A program made the position numbers and the translations under genes. Shown piece after piece: positions 16,628 to 24,989 of a DNA stretch of 64,000 bases. Under the pieces are notes generated by a model that saw nothing but the letters and a program-made list of their open reading frames with translations, was not told the DNA's origin and did no database searches. Numbering within the stretch: the first letter of the stretch is position 1; the number at the start of each line of letters is the position of its first letter. Origin of the DNA: Sphingopyxis sp. DBS4 (GTDB lineage: Bacteria > Pseudomonadota > Alphaproteobacteria > Sphingomonadales > Sphingomonadaceae); NCBI RefSeq assembly GCF_024628865.1, contig NZ_CP102384.1, positions 4,103,001 to 4,167,000 on the forward strand. Direction: 5' to 3'.

Positions 16628-19065
16628 TGGGGGGACTCCTGATTGGGGACGGCGATGGTGGGGAGCAGCTCGGCCGCCCATTCGAGCTTGCGGTGGGAGA
16701 GCCAGGCTGCGGCGAAGCCGGCGCGGCCGTGCGCAGCGAACAGCTCGCCGATGCGCGTCTGATCGGTCTTCGATGAGGCGGCGGTGAAGGCGAGAGCGAC
16801 TTCGCCGAGCCCGAGGTCGAAAAGGCGGTTCCCGCGTCGCGACTGGCAATAATAGTCGCGCTTCGGGGTCGCCCGGCTCAAAATCTCGACCTGCCGGTCA
16901 TTGAGGCCGAAGCGCTCGTAGATGCGCGCGATCTGCGGTTCGAGCGCACGCTCGTTGGGCAGGAAGATGCGCGTCGGGCAGCTTTCGATAATCGCGGGCG
17001 CGATGCTGGAGGTTTCGATGTCCGCGAGGCTCTGGGTTGCGAAGATCACGCTCGCATTCTTCTTGCGCAGCGTCTTCAGCCATTCGCGCAGCTGCGCCGC
17101 AAAAGCGGGACTGTCGAGGACGAGCCAGCCCTCGTCGATGATGATGAGCGTCGGCGCGCCGTCGAGCCGCCCCGCGATGCGGTGAAACAGATAGGAGAGG
17201 ACCGCGCCTGCCGAGGCCGCGCCGACAAGCCCTTCGGTTTCGAAGACCTGCACGCGTGCCTCGCCGAGCCTTTCCTCGTCGGCGTCGAGCAGCCGGCCCC
17301 ATGGGCCGCCAACCAGATAAGGCGCAAGCGCCTGCTTGAGTTCGATCGACTGCAGCAGCACAGCCAGCCCGGTGAGCGTGCGCTCACCGACCGGCGCCGT
17401 CGCGAGCGACGTCAGCGCCGACCAGATATGCTCTTTCGCGGCCGGATCGATATCGACCCCTTCGCCCACAAGCATCGCGGCGAGCCATTCGGCGGCCCAG
17501 CTGCGTTCGGCCGCCTCGTCGATCCGCGCGAGCGGCTGGAGCGCCACCCCGCCTTCGCCGTCGTGCAAGGCGCCGCCGAGGTCCTGCCAGTCGCCGCCCA
17601 TGGCGAGCGCCGCGGCCCGGATCGAGCCGCCGAAATCGAAAGCGAAGATTTGCGCGCCGGCGTAGCGCCGGAATTGCATCGCCATGGCGGCGAGCAGCAC
17701 CGACTTTCCGGCGCCGGTCGGGCCGACGACGAGGCAATGTCCAACGTCACCGACATGCAGCGAAAGACGGAACGGGGTCGAGCCTTCGGTCTTGCCGTAC
17801 AGCAAGGGGGCGTCACCGAAATGCTCGTCCCGTTCCGCCCCCGCCCACACCGCCGAGAGGGGGATCAGGTGGGCGAGATTGAGGGTGGAAATGGGGGGCT
17901 GGCGGACATTGGCATAGACATGGCCGGGAAGGCTTCCGAGCCACGCCTCGATCGCGTTCATGCCCTCGATCGTGCAGGTGAAGTCGCGACCCTGGATCAC
18001 CTTCTCAACGAGCCGGAGCTTCTCCGCCGCGAGCGCCGGGTCGGCATCCCAGACCGTGACCGTCGCGGTCACATAGGCGATCCCCGCATGATCGGCGCCG
18101 AGTTCCTGAAGCGCGACGTCGGCGTCGGCCGCCTTGTTCGAGGCGTCACTGTCCATCAGCACCGACTGCTCGTTGGTCATCACCTCCTTCAGGATCGCCG
18201 CGATCGACTTGCGCTTGGCGAACCATTGCCGCCGGATCCTGGTCAGCAGCTTGGTCGCGTCGGTCTTGTCGAGCATGATCGCGCGCGTCGACCAGCGGTA
18301 GGCGAAGGCGAGCCGGTTGAGATCGTCGAGCAGCCCCGGCCACGTCGAGGAGGGAAAGCCGGTGATCGTCAGCGTTCGCAGATGCTGGCGGCCGAGCCGC
18401 GGCTCAAGCCCGCCGGCGAGCGGCTCGTCGGTCAGCAGGGCATCGAGATAGACGGGGGTTTCGGGAACACGCACCCGCTGCCGCTTGGTCGAGACGGTGG
18501 CGTGCAGATAGGTGAGCGTTCCGGCATCATCCAGCCATTCGGCTTCAGGCATGAAGCCTTCGACGAGATGGAGCAGGCGGTTCGTCCGGTCGGTGAAACT
18601 CGCGACATGTTCGCGCGAATCGACGCCCGAACGCGCCATGCCCTCATAAAGCCAGCCTTCCGCGCGCGAGGCATCCTCCGCCGGCGGCATCCACAGAAGG
18701 GTCAGATAATAGCGGCTCTCGAAATGCGCCCCTTCCTCCCGGAACTGCTCGCGGCGCTCCATATCGACCAGCGCCGAGGCCGGATCGGGAAACTCCGATT
18801 GCGGATAGTCGCTCGCGGGCACGCGCTGCGCTTCGACGAACACCGCCCACCCCGACCCCAGGCGCCGCAGCGCATTGTTGAGCCGCGCGGTGACGGCGAC
18901 CAGTTCGGCGGGCGTGGCGCTGTCGAGGTCGGGGCCGCGAAAGCGCGCCGTGCGCTGCAGCGAGCCATCCTTGTTCAGCACCACGCCCTCGCCCACGAGC
19001 GCGACCCAAGGGAGAAAATCGGCGAGGCGGGCAGATTTCGAGCGATATTCGGCAAGGTTCATCAT
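16624..19065 (-). CDS. trbE: TrbE, VirB4-like transfer ATPase
   Basis: An 813-residue VirB4-family ATPase that energises pilus assembly and substrate transfer at the inner membrane. It starts MMNLAEYRSKSARLADFLPW (either Met possible: the trbD stop forms ATGATGA). The C-terminal ATPase has Walker A GPTGAGKSVLL, Walker B LIIIDEGWLVL and the ATQSLADIETS stretch. It is the largest gene of the trb operon and is tightly coupled to its neighbours. Confidence 0.95.
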   Translation of the reverse strand: MMNLAEYRSKSARLADFLPWVALVGEGVVLNKDGSLQRTARFRGPDLDSATPAELVAVTARLNNALRRLGSGWAVFVEAQRVPASDYPQSEFPDPASALVDMERREQFREEGAHFESRYYLTLLWMPPAEDASRAEGWLYEGMARSGVDSREHVASFTDRTNRLLHLVEGFMPEAEWLDDAGTLTYLHATVSTKRQRVRVPETPVYLDALLTDEPLAGGLEPRLGRQHLRTLTITGFPSSTWPGLLDDLNRLAFAYRWSTRAIMLDKTDATKLLTRIRRQWFAKRKSIAAILKEVMTNEQSVLMDSDASNKAADADVALQELGADHAGIAYVTATVTVWDADPALAAEKLRLVEKVIQGRDFTCTIEGMNAIEAWLGSLPGHVYANVRQPPISTLNLAHLIPLSAVWAGAERDEHFGDAPLLYGKTEGSTPFRLSLHVGDVGHCLVVGPTGAGKSVLLAAMAMQFRRYAGAQIFAFDFGGSIRAAALAMGGDWQDLGGALHDGEGGVALQPLARIDEAAERSWAAEWLAAMLVGEGVDIDPAAKEHIWSALTSLATAPVGERTLTGLAVLLQSIELKQALAPYLVGGPWGRLLDADEERLGEARVQVFETEGLVGAASAGAVLSYLFHRIAGRLDGAPTLIIIDEGWLVLDSPAFAAQLREWLKTLRKKNASVIFATQSLADIETSSIAPAIIESCPTRIFLPNERALEPQIARIYERFGLNDRQVEILSRATPKRDYYCQSRRGNRLFDLGLGEVALAFTAASSKTDQTRIGELFAAHGRAGFAAAWLSHRKLEWAAELLPTIAVPNQESPQ

Positions 19066-19322
19066 GGCCGCATCCAGACAGGATATTTGAGGTGGCGCCG
19101 GGCGACGTCGACAAACTGGGGATCGCGGCGCGCGGCCCAGACCGAGAGCGCATGGCCGATCGCCCAGATCGCGAGGCCCGCGATCCACAGGCGAAGCCCG
19201 AGGCCGATCGCGCCGGCGAGCGTGCCATTGACGATGGCAAGCGATCGCGGCGCTCCGCCGAGCAGGATCGGCTCGGCGAGCGCGCGATGCACCGGCGCGA
19301 AGAAGCCCGGGACCTCCTCCAT
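19062..19322 (-). CDS. trbD: TrbD, VirB3-like membrane protein
   Basis: An 86-residue inner-membrane protein with two hydrophobic segments (SLAIVNGTLAGAIGLGL and LWIAGLAIWAIGHALSVW) and the VHRALAEPILLGGAPR motif near the N-terminus that is typical of TrbD/VirB3. The ATG at 19322 overlaps the trbC stop. It probably works with the TrbE ATPase, the next gene. Confidence 0.92.
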   Translation of the reverse strand: MEEVPGFFAPVHRALAEPILLGGAPRSLAIVNGTLAGAIGLGLRLWIAGLAIWAIGHALSVWAARRDPQFVDVARRHLKYPVWMRP

Positions 19323-19654
19323 CAGACCAGCGCCCCGCCGCCGAAGGAGAAGAAGGACAGGAAAAAGCTCGACGCCGCGAAGGCGATCGACAGGCCGAAC
19401 ACGATCTGCACGAGGCGCCGGAAGCCGCCCGAGGTGTCGCCGAACGCGAGGCTGAGCCCGGTGACGATGATGATGATCACCGCCACGATCTTGGCTACCG
19501 GCCCCTCGATACTCTCGAGGATCGATTGCAGCGGCGCTTCCCATGGCATCGACGAGCCGCCGGCGCGCGCGGGCGCGGAGACGGCGAGCGCGACGAAAAG
19601 CGCGGTCGAACAAAGCATGGCGCGGTGCGCGACATGCCGGCAGGCATGGATCAT
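19322..19654 (-). CDS. trbC: TrbC, VirB2-like pilin
   Basis: A 110-residue prepilin. A signal sequence (STALFVALAVSAPARAGG) is followed by two long hydrophobic helices (VAKIVAVIIIIVTGLSLAFG and IAFAASSFFLSFFSFGGGAL). Mature TrbC pilins are processed and circularised by the TraF peptidase, and a traF gene is present at 29999-30589. The start overlaps the trbB stop by four bases. Confidence 0.92.
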   Translation of the reverse strand: MIHACRHVAHRAMLCSTALFVALAVSAPARAGGSSMPWEAPLQSILESIEGPVAKIVAVIIIIVTGLSLAFGDTSGGFRRLVQIVFGLSIAFAASSFFLSFFSFGGGALV

Positions 19655-20634
19655 CGGGTTTCTCCTTCGGGGGTGATGAGCTGGGCAACGCGATAGTCGC
19701 CGGTTGCGGGGTCGAGCCCCTCGACGCGCGCGAGTTGGGCAAGCCGGCGGCCGGTGCCGTCGCGGACCAGCACGGCGATGAGATCGATGGTCTCGGCGAG
19801 GAGCGCACGCGGGACCGAGATCACCGCTTCCTGGATCAGCTGCTCCATGCGGCGGAGCGCGCCGACCGCGCTGCCGGCATGGATCGTACCGATGCCGCCC
19901 GGATGGCCCGTACCCCAGGCCTTGAGCAGGTCGAGCGCCTCGGCGCCGCGGACTTCGCCGATCGGAATGCGGTCGGGGCGCAGCCGCAGAGACGAGCGCA
20001 CCAGGTCCGAGAGCGAAGCGACGCCATCCTTGGTCCGCATCGCGACGAGGTTCGGCGCCGCGCATTGCAGCTCGCGGGTATCTTCGATCAGGACGACGCG
20101 GTCCGTCGTCTTGGCGACCTCGGCCAGCAGGGCGTTGGTAAGCGTGGTCTTGCCCGTCCCGGTGCCGCCGGCGACGAGGATGTTCAGCCGGTCGGCGACC
20201 CCGCGGCGAAGGACCTCGGCCGCATCCGCGGCCATGATCCCGGCCGCGACATAATCGCCGAGAGAGAAGACGGCGACGGCGGGCTTGCGGATCGCAAAGG
20301 TCGGGGCGGCAACCACGGGAGGCAGCAGGCCCTCGAAGCGTTCGCCGCTTTCGGGAAGCTCGGCCGAGACGCGTGGCGCGCCGGCATGCACCTCGGCGCC
20401 GACATGATGGGCGACGAGCCGGATGATCCGTTCGCCGTCGGCGGCGGACAGCGAAATGCCGCTGTCGGCGATGCCGTGGCCGAGGCGGTCGACCCAAAGG
20501 CGACCGTCGGGATTGAGCATGACCTCGATGACGCGGGGGTCCGCGAGCCACTCGGCGATGGCGCCGCCGAGCGCGGTGCGCAGCATCCGGGCGCCGCGGC
20601 CCTGTGCTGCCAGCCGGATCGGTTCTGCGCCCAT
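19651..20634 (-). CDS. trbB: TrbB, VirB11-like transfer ATPase
   Basis: A 327-residue hexameric traffic ATPase and the first gene of the minus-strand trb operon. It has Walker [12 protein letters not shown], an Asp-box ([11 protein letters not shown]) and the family's [19 protein letters not shown] and [16 protein letters not shown] stretches. The start follows AGAAGAACGGGGAC. The 220 bases upstream separate it from a divergent LuxR-type regulator and should carry the operon promoter. Confidence 0.94.
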   Translation of the reverse strand: MGAEPIRLAAQGRGARMLRTALGGAIAEWLADPRVIEVMLNPDGRLWVDRLGHGIADSGISLSAADGERIIRLVAHHVGAEVHAGAPRVSAELPESGERFEGLLPPVVAAPTFAIRKPAVAVFSLGDYVAAGIMAADAAEVLRRGVADRLNILVAGGTGTGKTTLTNALLAEVAKTTDRVVLIEDTRELQCAAPNLVAMRTKDGVASLSDLVRSSLRLRPDRIPIGEVRGAEALDLLKAWGTGHPGGIGTIHAGSAVGALRRMEQLIQEAVISVPRALLAETIDLIAVLVRDGTGRRLAQLARVEGLDPATGDYRVAQLITPEGETR

Positions 20635-20854
20635 AAATGTCCCCGTTCTTCTGTCCGGGGCACCTGCGCCCGGCTCGACGGGGATGAGTAAGAGACGCAG
20701 AAAAGGTCCCGTTTCAACAGGGATTTGCGTGCGTCAAACAACAGGAAAGAAAGACAGGCGTTAGGAAAGCCGCTTCTCTTCAATTCGGAACGAACTCGCC
20801 GCGACTCACCCCGTTGTGACTTGCACTCGGCGGCTTTGTGACAAGAGTGGGACC

Positions 20855-21373
20855 ATGGATGATTCGGGGTCGCACCCAATTGACGAGGAAGATCGCTGGA
20901 GCCGCCTGACCGAGAAGCAGCGCGCCTGCCTCGACCTGCTCATCGAACACAAGACCTCGAAAGAGATTGCCCGGTTGCTCGATATTTCGAAGCACACCGT
21001 CGACCAGCGGCTCACCACGGCGCGCGATGTCCTCGGCGCGGCTGATCGAAACGAGACTGCTGTGATCTATCGCCGGCTGAAGCAAACATACGACCGAATG
21101 ACATACGACGCGGTGGGTGTTCCCTTGGCGCCGGCATTGGTGCGATCCGAATTCCCAGACGGAAGCCCGCCCAACCTGATGGAATTGCACGACAGTTCCG
21201 AAATGCGGGGCAGGCTATCGAGCAATCGCTCTCCGTTCGGGGATTTGTTGAGGCCCGACCATAGTTCGGCTGCACGTATCGGGATCACGTTGACGGTGGT
21301 CGGCGTCATCGTCCTGATAGGGCTTGGCGGACTGTCTATCGGGCAGACGCTTACCGAGCTGCTTACTCGCTGA
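20855..21373 (+). CDS. LuxR/GerE-type HTH regulator with C-terminal membrane anchor
   Basis: A 172-residue protein. The N-terminal region has a GerE-type helix-turn-helix (LTEKQRACLDLLIEHKTSKE, then IARLLDISKHTVDQRL). The last 30 residues form one transmembrane segment (ITLTVVGVIVLIGLGGLSIG). I chose ATG 20855 because the domain starts just after it; an in-frame start 39 bases earlier is possible. It is divergent from trbB with a shared 220-base spacer, so it is a good candidate regulator of conjugation genes. A membrane-tethered LuxR-type DNA-binding protein is unusual. Confidence 0.8.
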   Translation: MDDSGSHPIDEEDRWSRLTEKQRACLDLLIEHKTSKEIARLLDISKHTVDQRLTTARDVLGAADRNETAVIYRRLKQTYDRMTYDAVGVPLAPALVRSEFPDGSPPNLMELHDSSEMRGRLSSNRSPFGDLLRPDHSSAARIGITLTVVGVIVLIGLGGLSIGQTLTELLTR

Positions 21374-21432
21374 CCCCTTCCATTGTCGCTGAACAGGCCG
21401 GAGCGGATGCCGCCTCCGGAACAGGAGAAGTC

Positions 21433-21765
21433 ATGTCCAACGAACTCGCACCCACCGCCGTACGTCTTCAGCAAGATGTAACCGCAGCTGAAACCAGCGT
21501 TGACGATACGCTAATCACGATTTCCACTCTCATGAGCAGCGTCGTTGCCGCTCGGCGCGACACACCGGGCGTTCCGGTCGTCAAGGGTCATGCCACCATC
21601 CGCCGGCTGGCGACGGCTCAGCTCGCGCTCGTGGACCTCAGCGGCGACATCCACCGCGTCCATGGCGATCTCGTCGACATCGGCCGGGAAACCGCGGGCT
21701 ATGACCTTCACGAATGCCCGAAGACCGGCCGCTCGAATGTCGTACCGCTTACCGCGGCCGCCTGA
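21433..21765 (+). CDS. Hypothetical protein of the conjugation region
   Basis: A 110-residue soluble, mostly helical protein with no motif I can assign. It has a good ribosome-binding site (ACAGGAGAAGTC before the ATG) and normal codon use. It follows the LuxR-type gene by 59 bases on the same strand, so it probably shares its transcript. The C-terminal tail contains Cys (HECPKTGRSN). A role in transfer control or immunity is only a guess. Confidence 0.65.
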   Translation: MSNELAPTAVRLQQDVTAAETSVDDTLITISTLMSSVVAARRDTPGVPVVKGHATIRRLATAQLALVDLSGDIHRVHGDLVDIGRETAGYDLHECPKTGRSNVVPLTAAA

Positions 21766-21806
21766 GCTCGTTTGACCGAGAGCCATGAGCATGGAAAAGG
21801 ATGAGG

Positions 21807-22280
21807 ATGCGCATTGCGGCATTCCTGATCTTCATGCTCGTGGCAATCGTCTACGCCCTGCGAAGGGGTGGCGGACCGGAACGGGCGATGGCGTTGATCG
21901 CGGCGATGATGATCGCGTCAGACCAAGCGCTCCACCTGCTCATACCGCCAGAATATGCGAGCCTGGACGTCGGCCATCTCGCGATAGATCTCTTCGGGGC
22001 GAGTTCCACGATGTTCCTCGCGTTGATAGCCTATCGGTTCTGGCCGATGATTGCGGCGGCCCTCCATATTCTCCCTCTACTTGCCCATCTCAGTCGCACC
22101 TTCGACTTTGCACTTCATCCTGCTGCATATCTGATCATGCAGGTGACCACCTCTTGGCTGGTCCCTCCACTGCTCATCGCCGCAACCTGGCGGCATCAAC
22201 TTCGGGTCAAACGGAACGGCAGCGATCGGTCTTGGCGCGGCTCGTCAGTGCCGTCGAACCGGAAAATTGCGAGCGGATAG
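21807..22280 (+). CDS. Small polytopic membrane protein
   Basis: A 157-residue protein with four or five hydrophobic stretches (IAAFLIFMLVAIVYAL, AMALIAAMMIASDQALHLLI, FLALIAYRFWPMIAAALHIL, YLIMQVTTSWLVPPLLIA). No family recognised. The ATG at 21807 is preferred to that at 21801 because the AAAAGG ribosome-binding site touches the latter. Its 3' end overlaps the start of the RadC-like gene by about 49 bases in another frame, so expression of the two is probably coupled. Confidence 0.65.
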   Translation: MRIAAFLIFMLVAIVYALRRGGGPERAMALIAAMMIASDQALHLLIPPEYASLDVGHLAIDLFGASSTMFLALIAYRFWPMIAAALHILPLLAHLSRTFDFALHPAAYLIMQVTTSWLVPPLLIAATWRHQLRVKRNGSDRSWRGSSVPSNRKIASG

Positions 22281-23218
22281 CCGCAACGCTTCTCGAGGAA
22301 TTCCAGAGCATAGGCCGCATCTGGTCTGCGGCGCCTGAAGCGCTTCGCCGCGTACTTGGGGATGCCTCGCCGGTCATATCGTTGATCATCGGTGCGCGGG
22401 ATGCCGCGCTCGAGACCATGGCCGGCGACCTGCGCGGAATCGCGATCGACCCGTTTAGCCTCGAACTTCGGCGCTATCTCATCGCGTCGATGGGTTCGCT
22501 TGCCGACGAAACGCTACGGGTGCTTTTCCTCGACAGTTCCCGGCGGCTGATAGCGGACGAGCGACTGCAGAATGGCGGCCTGAGCCAAGTGGCGGTCCAC
22601 CCGAGGACGATATTCCGCCGCGCTCTCGAGCATAATGCGGCGGGACTTATCCTTGCCCACAACCATCCAAGCGGCGACCCCACGCCGAGCGAGGACGATA
22701 TTCTAGTGACCCGGCGCCTCGACCAAATTTCCCGGTCGCTCGACATCGAGATCGTCGATCATATCATCGTGACCTCGGCCTATGCGCATCACATCATCAG
22801 CCGCGATGCCATGGCGGGACAGGTGCCCACCTCGATGTCCTACACACTCCGATCCCCGGAACCTCCGCAAGGCACCGGGGACACGGACCTCGCGCTCGCG
22901 AACGCTGAGGCGCTCGTTCGCCGCCGCTTCCTGCGGCAACAACTCGTCGGCGCACCGGAACTTTTCGGCGATCCCGCCTGGGAGATGCTCGTCGATCTCT
23001 TTATTCACGAGTGCAAGGGCAAGGATCTCTCGATCAGTTCACTTTGCGTAGCGGTCAGCATCCCAATGAGCAGCGCGCTACGCCTGGCGCAAAAGCTCTG
23101 CGACGCGGGAATCTTGCGACGCATCGCCGATCCTATCGACGGGCGGCGCAGCATCATCAAATTGGAGCCGGTCATTTCCCACCGGCTCCTCGCCTATTTT
23201 TCCCAAGGCGTGGAATAG
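22232..23218 (+). CDS. RadC-like JAB/MPN protein fused to a winged-helix domain
   Basis: About 328 residues. The N-terminal helical part resembles the RadC helix-hairpin region (AVEPENCERIAATLLEEFQS). The centre is a JAB/MPN domain with the metal-binding motif HNHPSGDPTPSEDD (H-x-H-x7-S-x2-D). The last 90 residues look like a MarR-type winged helix (LCVAVSIPMSSALRLAQKLC, GRRSIIKL). RadC-like genes are common on mobile elements and their role is unsettled. No ATG fits; TTG 22232 is my best start, inside the end of the preceding gene, so the N-terminus is uncertain. The RadC plus DNA-binding fusion is unusual. Confidence 0.78.
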   Translation: MARLVSAVEPENCERIAATLLEEFQSIGRIWSAAPEALRRVLGDASPVISLIIGARDAALETMAGDLRGIAIDPFSLELRRYLIASMGSLADETLRVLFLDSSRRLIADERLQNGGLSQVAVHPRTIFRRALEHNAAGLILAHNHPSGDPTPSEDDILVTRRLDQISRSLDIEIVDHIIVTSAYAHHIISRDAMAGQVPTSMSYTLRSPEPPQGTGDTDLALANAEALVRRRFLRQQLVGAPELFGDPAWEMLVDLFIHECKGKDLSISSLCVAVSIPMSSALRLAQKLCDAGILRRIADPIDGRRSIIKLEPVISHRLLAYFSQGVE

Positions 23219-23294
23219 GCTACGGCTTGGAGATACCGATACGGCCCTCAACAAATGATAGGCAGATCGGCCAGCAGGCTTGGGGTTATGGAGC

Positions 23295-24572
23295 ATGCCA
23301 ATTACCCGCTCGAAGAAATATGTCTCGGACGAGGCTTTGCGCGCGCTCTTTCGCGAGATCGAAGAAAACACCGAGCTTACAGAGGGCGGCCTCAGCTACA
23401 CGAGACTGGACTTCGATGAGTTGTTTGAAATCCTCCCCGACGCCTTTTCGGTAACACCCGCGATTAGCCGCTCCGAGGCCATCTCGTTATTCGGAAAAGC
23501 GCTGCGACAATGCCGCCACCTGGGGCCTCTGACCGCAGAAGCGATGGTCGAGCGCGCGAACCACATCCACCGCGAGAACTTGGCGGTCCGCGAGCGGAAG
23601 TTCACGATGTGGACGAAGTTTCGGGCGAAGGATATGGCCGGCAGGCCAGGATTTCGGCTCACTTGGCAGGGCATAACCATTCGCACTGCCACCCAATTGC
23701 CGGCGTGGCTTCGCCTCGACGATTATCTTTTGAATGGTGTGGGACGCATCAATCCGTGGGAGCCGCGGAATTTCGGTTACATCATCCTCTCTTGCGACGA
23801 GCGGGACGAAGACAGGGCCGTCGACCGGATGATGGACGCACTGCAACTCGTCCAGGGACTCATAAATCTCCGCGAGACATATGGACGCATGACTTGGTGG
23901 GGTGGGAGAAACTGGACCGAAGGGAGCCTCTGGCTCGGGCCAAACCAATTCTTGTTCGAGCGGCGATCCTTCCGGGGCGATGACCGCATCTGGTACAATC
24001 CGGACTATGATGAGGATGCGTGGAAGCGCTACCCGCCTGCCATGTCCCGAATTCTCGAAGTCGTGCCTTATGTTCGGCATGCGCTCAAAGCTCTTTCCAA
24101 TCATCCGTTTCGGGACGTCCTTACCCGGTCAATCATGCTGATGCAGGATGGGTTCTCCTCGCGCGATAGCAGCCACAGGCTGCTCCGCTATTGGTCGTCC
24201 TTGGAACAGCTGTACGTCGAGGCAGATGCCAAGGGTCGATCGAACGAAAAAGTCCTTGAACGTGTTCTCTTCGCTGAGCCGGACGCAGCCCTATCAAAAT
24301 GGAAGCTCGAACATATCGCCCGCTTGCGAAACGACTATGTGCATGCCGGCGGGCCCGGCGACGACCTCCACCATCTCTGCCAGTTTCTCCGCTTGCTCCT
24401 CAGCCGGCACTTAAATCACTGGATATTTCAGGGGGGCGATCTCGCAAATCACGCTGCGTTGCTTGCCTACCTCAAACTGCCCGCCCAGCGCAGCAAGCTC
24501 GTCGAGCAGAAAGCCCTGATCGATCGACGGATCGCCTTCATCGACAGTCAGAAGCCAAACAAGAGCAAATAG
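23295..24572 (+). CDS. ApeA-like HEPN-domain protein, putative RNase/defence effector
   Basis: A 425-residue protein. The N-terminal 250 residues match nothing I know. The C-terminal part has the ApeA-type HEPN pattern: a helix with HRLLRYWSSLEQLYVEADAK, then LEHIARLRNDYVHAG, where RNDYVH is the HEPN R-x4-H catalytic motif. Such proteins cut RNA in anti-phage or toxin systems. It ends exactly one base before the convergent CopG-like gene. It sits as cargo between the trb operon and traG. ATG 23295 is preferred to an upstream in-frame TTG at 23280. Confidence 0.72.
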   Translation: MPITRSKKYVSDEALRALFREIEENTELTEGGLSYTRLDFDELFEILPDAFSVTPAISRSEAISLFGKALRQCRHLGPLTAEAMVERANHIHRENLAVRERKFTMWTKFRAKDMAGRPGFRLTWQGITIRTATQLPAWLRLDDYLLNGVGRINPWEPRNFGYIILSCDERDEDRAVDRMMDALQLVQGLINLRETYGRMTWWGGRNWTEGSLWLGPNQFLFERRSFRGDDRIWYNPDYDEDAWKRYPPAMSRILEVVPYVRHALKALSNHPFRDVLTRSIMLMQDGFSSRDSSHRLLRYWSSLEQLYVEADAKGRSNEKVLERVLFAEPDAALSKWKLEHIARLRNDYVHAGGPGDDLHHLCQFLRLLLSRHLNHWIFQGGDLANHAALLAYLKLPAQRSKLVEQKALIDRRIAFIDSQKPNKSK

Positions 24573-24989
24573 TCACTCGCTTTTGACATCCTCCGACAAT
24601 TCGCCCCGGAGTCTAGGCCCGCATTCCATCCGGCGCGCAAGCGCGGTGACAAAAGCCTCCCACCGCCGCTTCCCCGTCGCCTGAGCAGCCCCAAGAGCAT
24701 CATCCGGCAATGGGGCGCTGTTGGTAAGCCAGTGGCGAACGAGCAATGCCAATGTCTCGCCGACCAGCTCGCCCTGCCATTCGATCCGATCGAGCTGGCG
24801 GCCCATCCGGTCGAGCCGCCTCGTCACCATTGCCTCAAGGCGCTCGTCATGGTCGGGGGTCAGAAGCGACGCCAGCGCCGCCTCGACGATCTCGGTCCGC
24901 GTCAGCCGCCGTTGCTGGGCGCGCTCGGCAACGAGGCGGACGAGCTCGGCGTCGAGCCGGAAGGTCTGTTTGACATGGCCGTGCTTCAC
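24573..24989 (-). CDS. CopG-like ribbon-helix-helix protein downstream of traG
   Basis: A 138-residue protein with an N-terminal ribbon-helix-helix motif (KQTFRLDAELVRLVAERAQQ, then LTRTEIVEAALASLL) and a helical C-terminus. Genes of this type follow traG in many sphingomonad and rhizobial transfer regions, where they may bind oriT or repress tra genes. The ATG overlaps the traG stop by four bases, so it is translated with the coupling protein. Confidence 0.8.
   Translation of the reverse strand: MKHGHVKQTFRLDAELVRLVAERAQQRRLTRTEIVEAALASLLTPDHDERLEAMVTRRLDRMGRQLDRIEWQGELVGETLALLVRHWLTNSAPLPDDALGAAQATGKRRWEAFVTALARRMECGPRLRGELSEDVKSE

Noticed and set aside
14423-16642. 739-codon plus-strand frame opposite trbL/trbK/trbJ
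   Set aside because: Antisense shadow with no motif; the trb genes on the other strand are unmistakable.
17182-19455. 757-codon plus-strand frame opposite trbE/trbD
   Set aside because: Shadow of trbE; translation has no family features.
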